Source: Acinetobacter sp. C26M
GTDB lineage: Bacteria; Pseudomonadota; Gammaproteobacteria; Pseudomonadales; Moraxellaceae
NCBI RefSeq assembly: GCF_023702675.1
Contig: NZ_CP098478.1
Coordinates: 3,410,001 to 3,474,000 of the forward strand
DNA length: 64,000 nucleotides
Direction of reading: 5' to 3'
Shown here: positions 63,997 through 64,000 of the stretch, piece after piece
How the letters are laid out: the number at the start of each line of letters is the position of its first letter
Position numbering within the stretch: the stretch's first letter is position 1
The notes under the pieces: model-generated
Told to the model about the DNA's origin: nothing
Database searches by the model: none
The model's input: only the letters and a program-made list of their open reading frames with translations
Position numbers and translations under genes: made by a program

Positions 63997-64000
63997 ATCG

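Overview
The window is a 64 kb piece of chromosome from a gamma-proteobacterium of the genus Acinetobacter. The genus call rests on AT-rich, Acinetobacter-like coding sequence, on gene groups such as miaB-phoH-ybeY, thyA-folA, rpmB-rpmG and leuC-leuD-leuB, and on many Acinetobacter-type proteins of unknown function. I cannot name the species. I see no prophage, insertion sequence, CRISPR array, rRNA or tRNA. Nearly all of it is core chromosome.

Layout. 0-13 kb: tRNA/rRNA maturation genes (miaB end, phoH-like, ybeY), the eroded end of a TonB-dependent receptor beside a TonB-like gene, xanthine salvage (xpt), the thyA-folA folate pair with a membrane gene behind it, msrA, and a tonB-exbB-exbD operon under a probable Fur-controlled promoter. 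13-24 kb: purU, a TetR regulator divergent from an aldehyde dehydrogenase with a near-perfect palindromic operator, ribosomal proteins L28 and L33, a YbaL-type cation/proton antiporter, small unknown genes, an RNA-binding protein and a UvrD-like helicase. 24-35 kb: a putative metalloprotease, topA, HxlR regulator with a divergent reductase, slyX, an Uup-type ABC-F ATPase, a macrodomain protein, a lipid A acyltransferase, and a frameshifted lipoprotein. 35-47 kb: a JmjC/cupin oxygenase, a DUF6502-lipoprotein pair, a probable CsrA-binding small RNA, a membrane-anchored phosphatase/nuclease, asd, a FimV split over two genes, asparaginase, truA, an AraC regulator and infA. 47-64 kb: leuCD...B with a lipoprotein gene inserted, a Fur-box-controlled DUF2061 gene, LysR, a protein with a Cys/Ser/Gly tail, DUF2252, HAD hydrolase, rppH-ptsP, a YbaY-like lipoprotein, a catalase, a frameshifted DCC protein with a DoxX-like partner, and the start-truncated end of an MBL-fold hydrolase.

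The most interesting item lies at 37937-38178 on the minus strand. A gap of about 310 bp holds a roughly 165-nt transcript unit with nine GGA motifs. At least four of these sit in hairpin loops, one of them the loop of a perfect 13-bp terminator stem. Upstream is an 18-bp palindrome that fits the GacA activating sequence (TGTA-G-N6-C-TACA). This is the expected build of a CsrB/RsmY-type RNA that titrates CsrA.

Three genes carry a single-base frameshift (20266-20626, 33359-34874, 62387-62826). In each case the total length and the continuation of homology fit one inserted or lost base. Real pseudogenisation, phase variation (for the A7 tract at 33926-33932) and sequencing error cannot be told apart here. 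All calls come from reading the sequence. Family names are from recognition of motifs, and no search was run.
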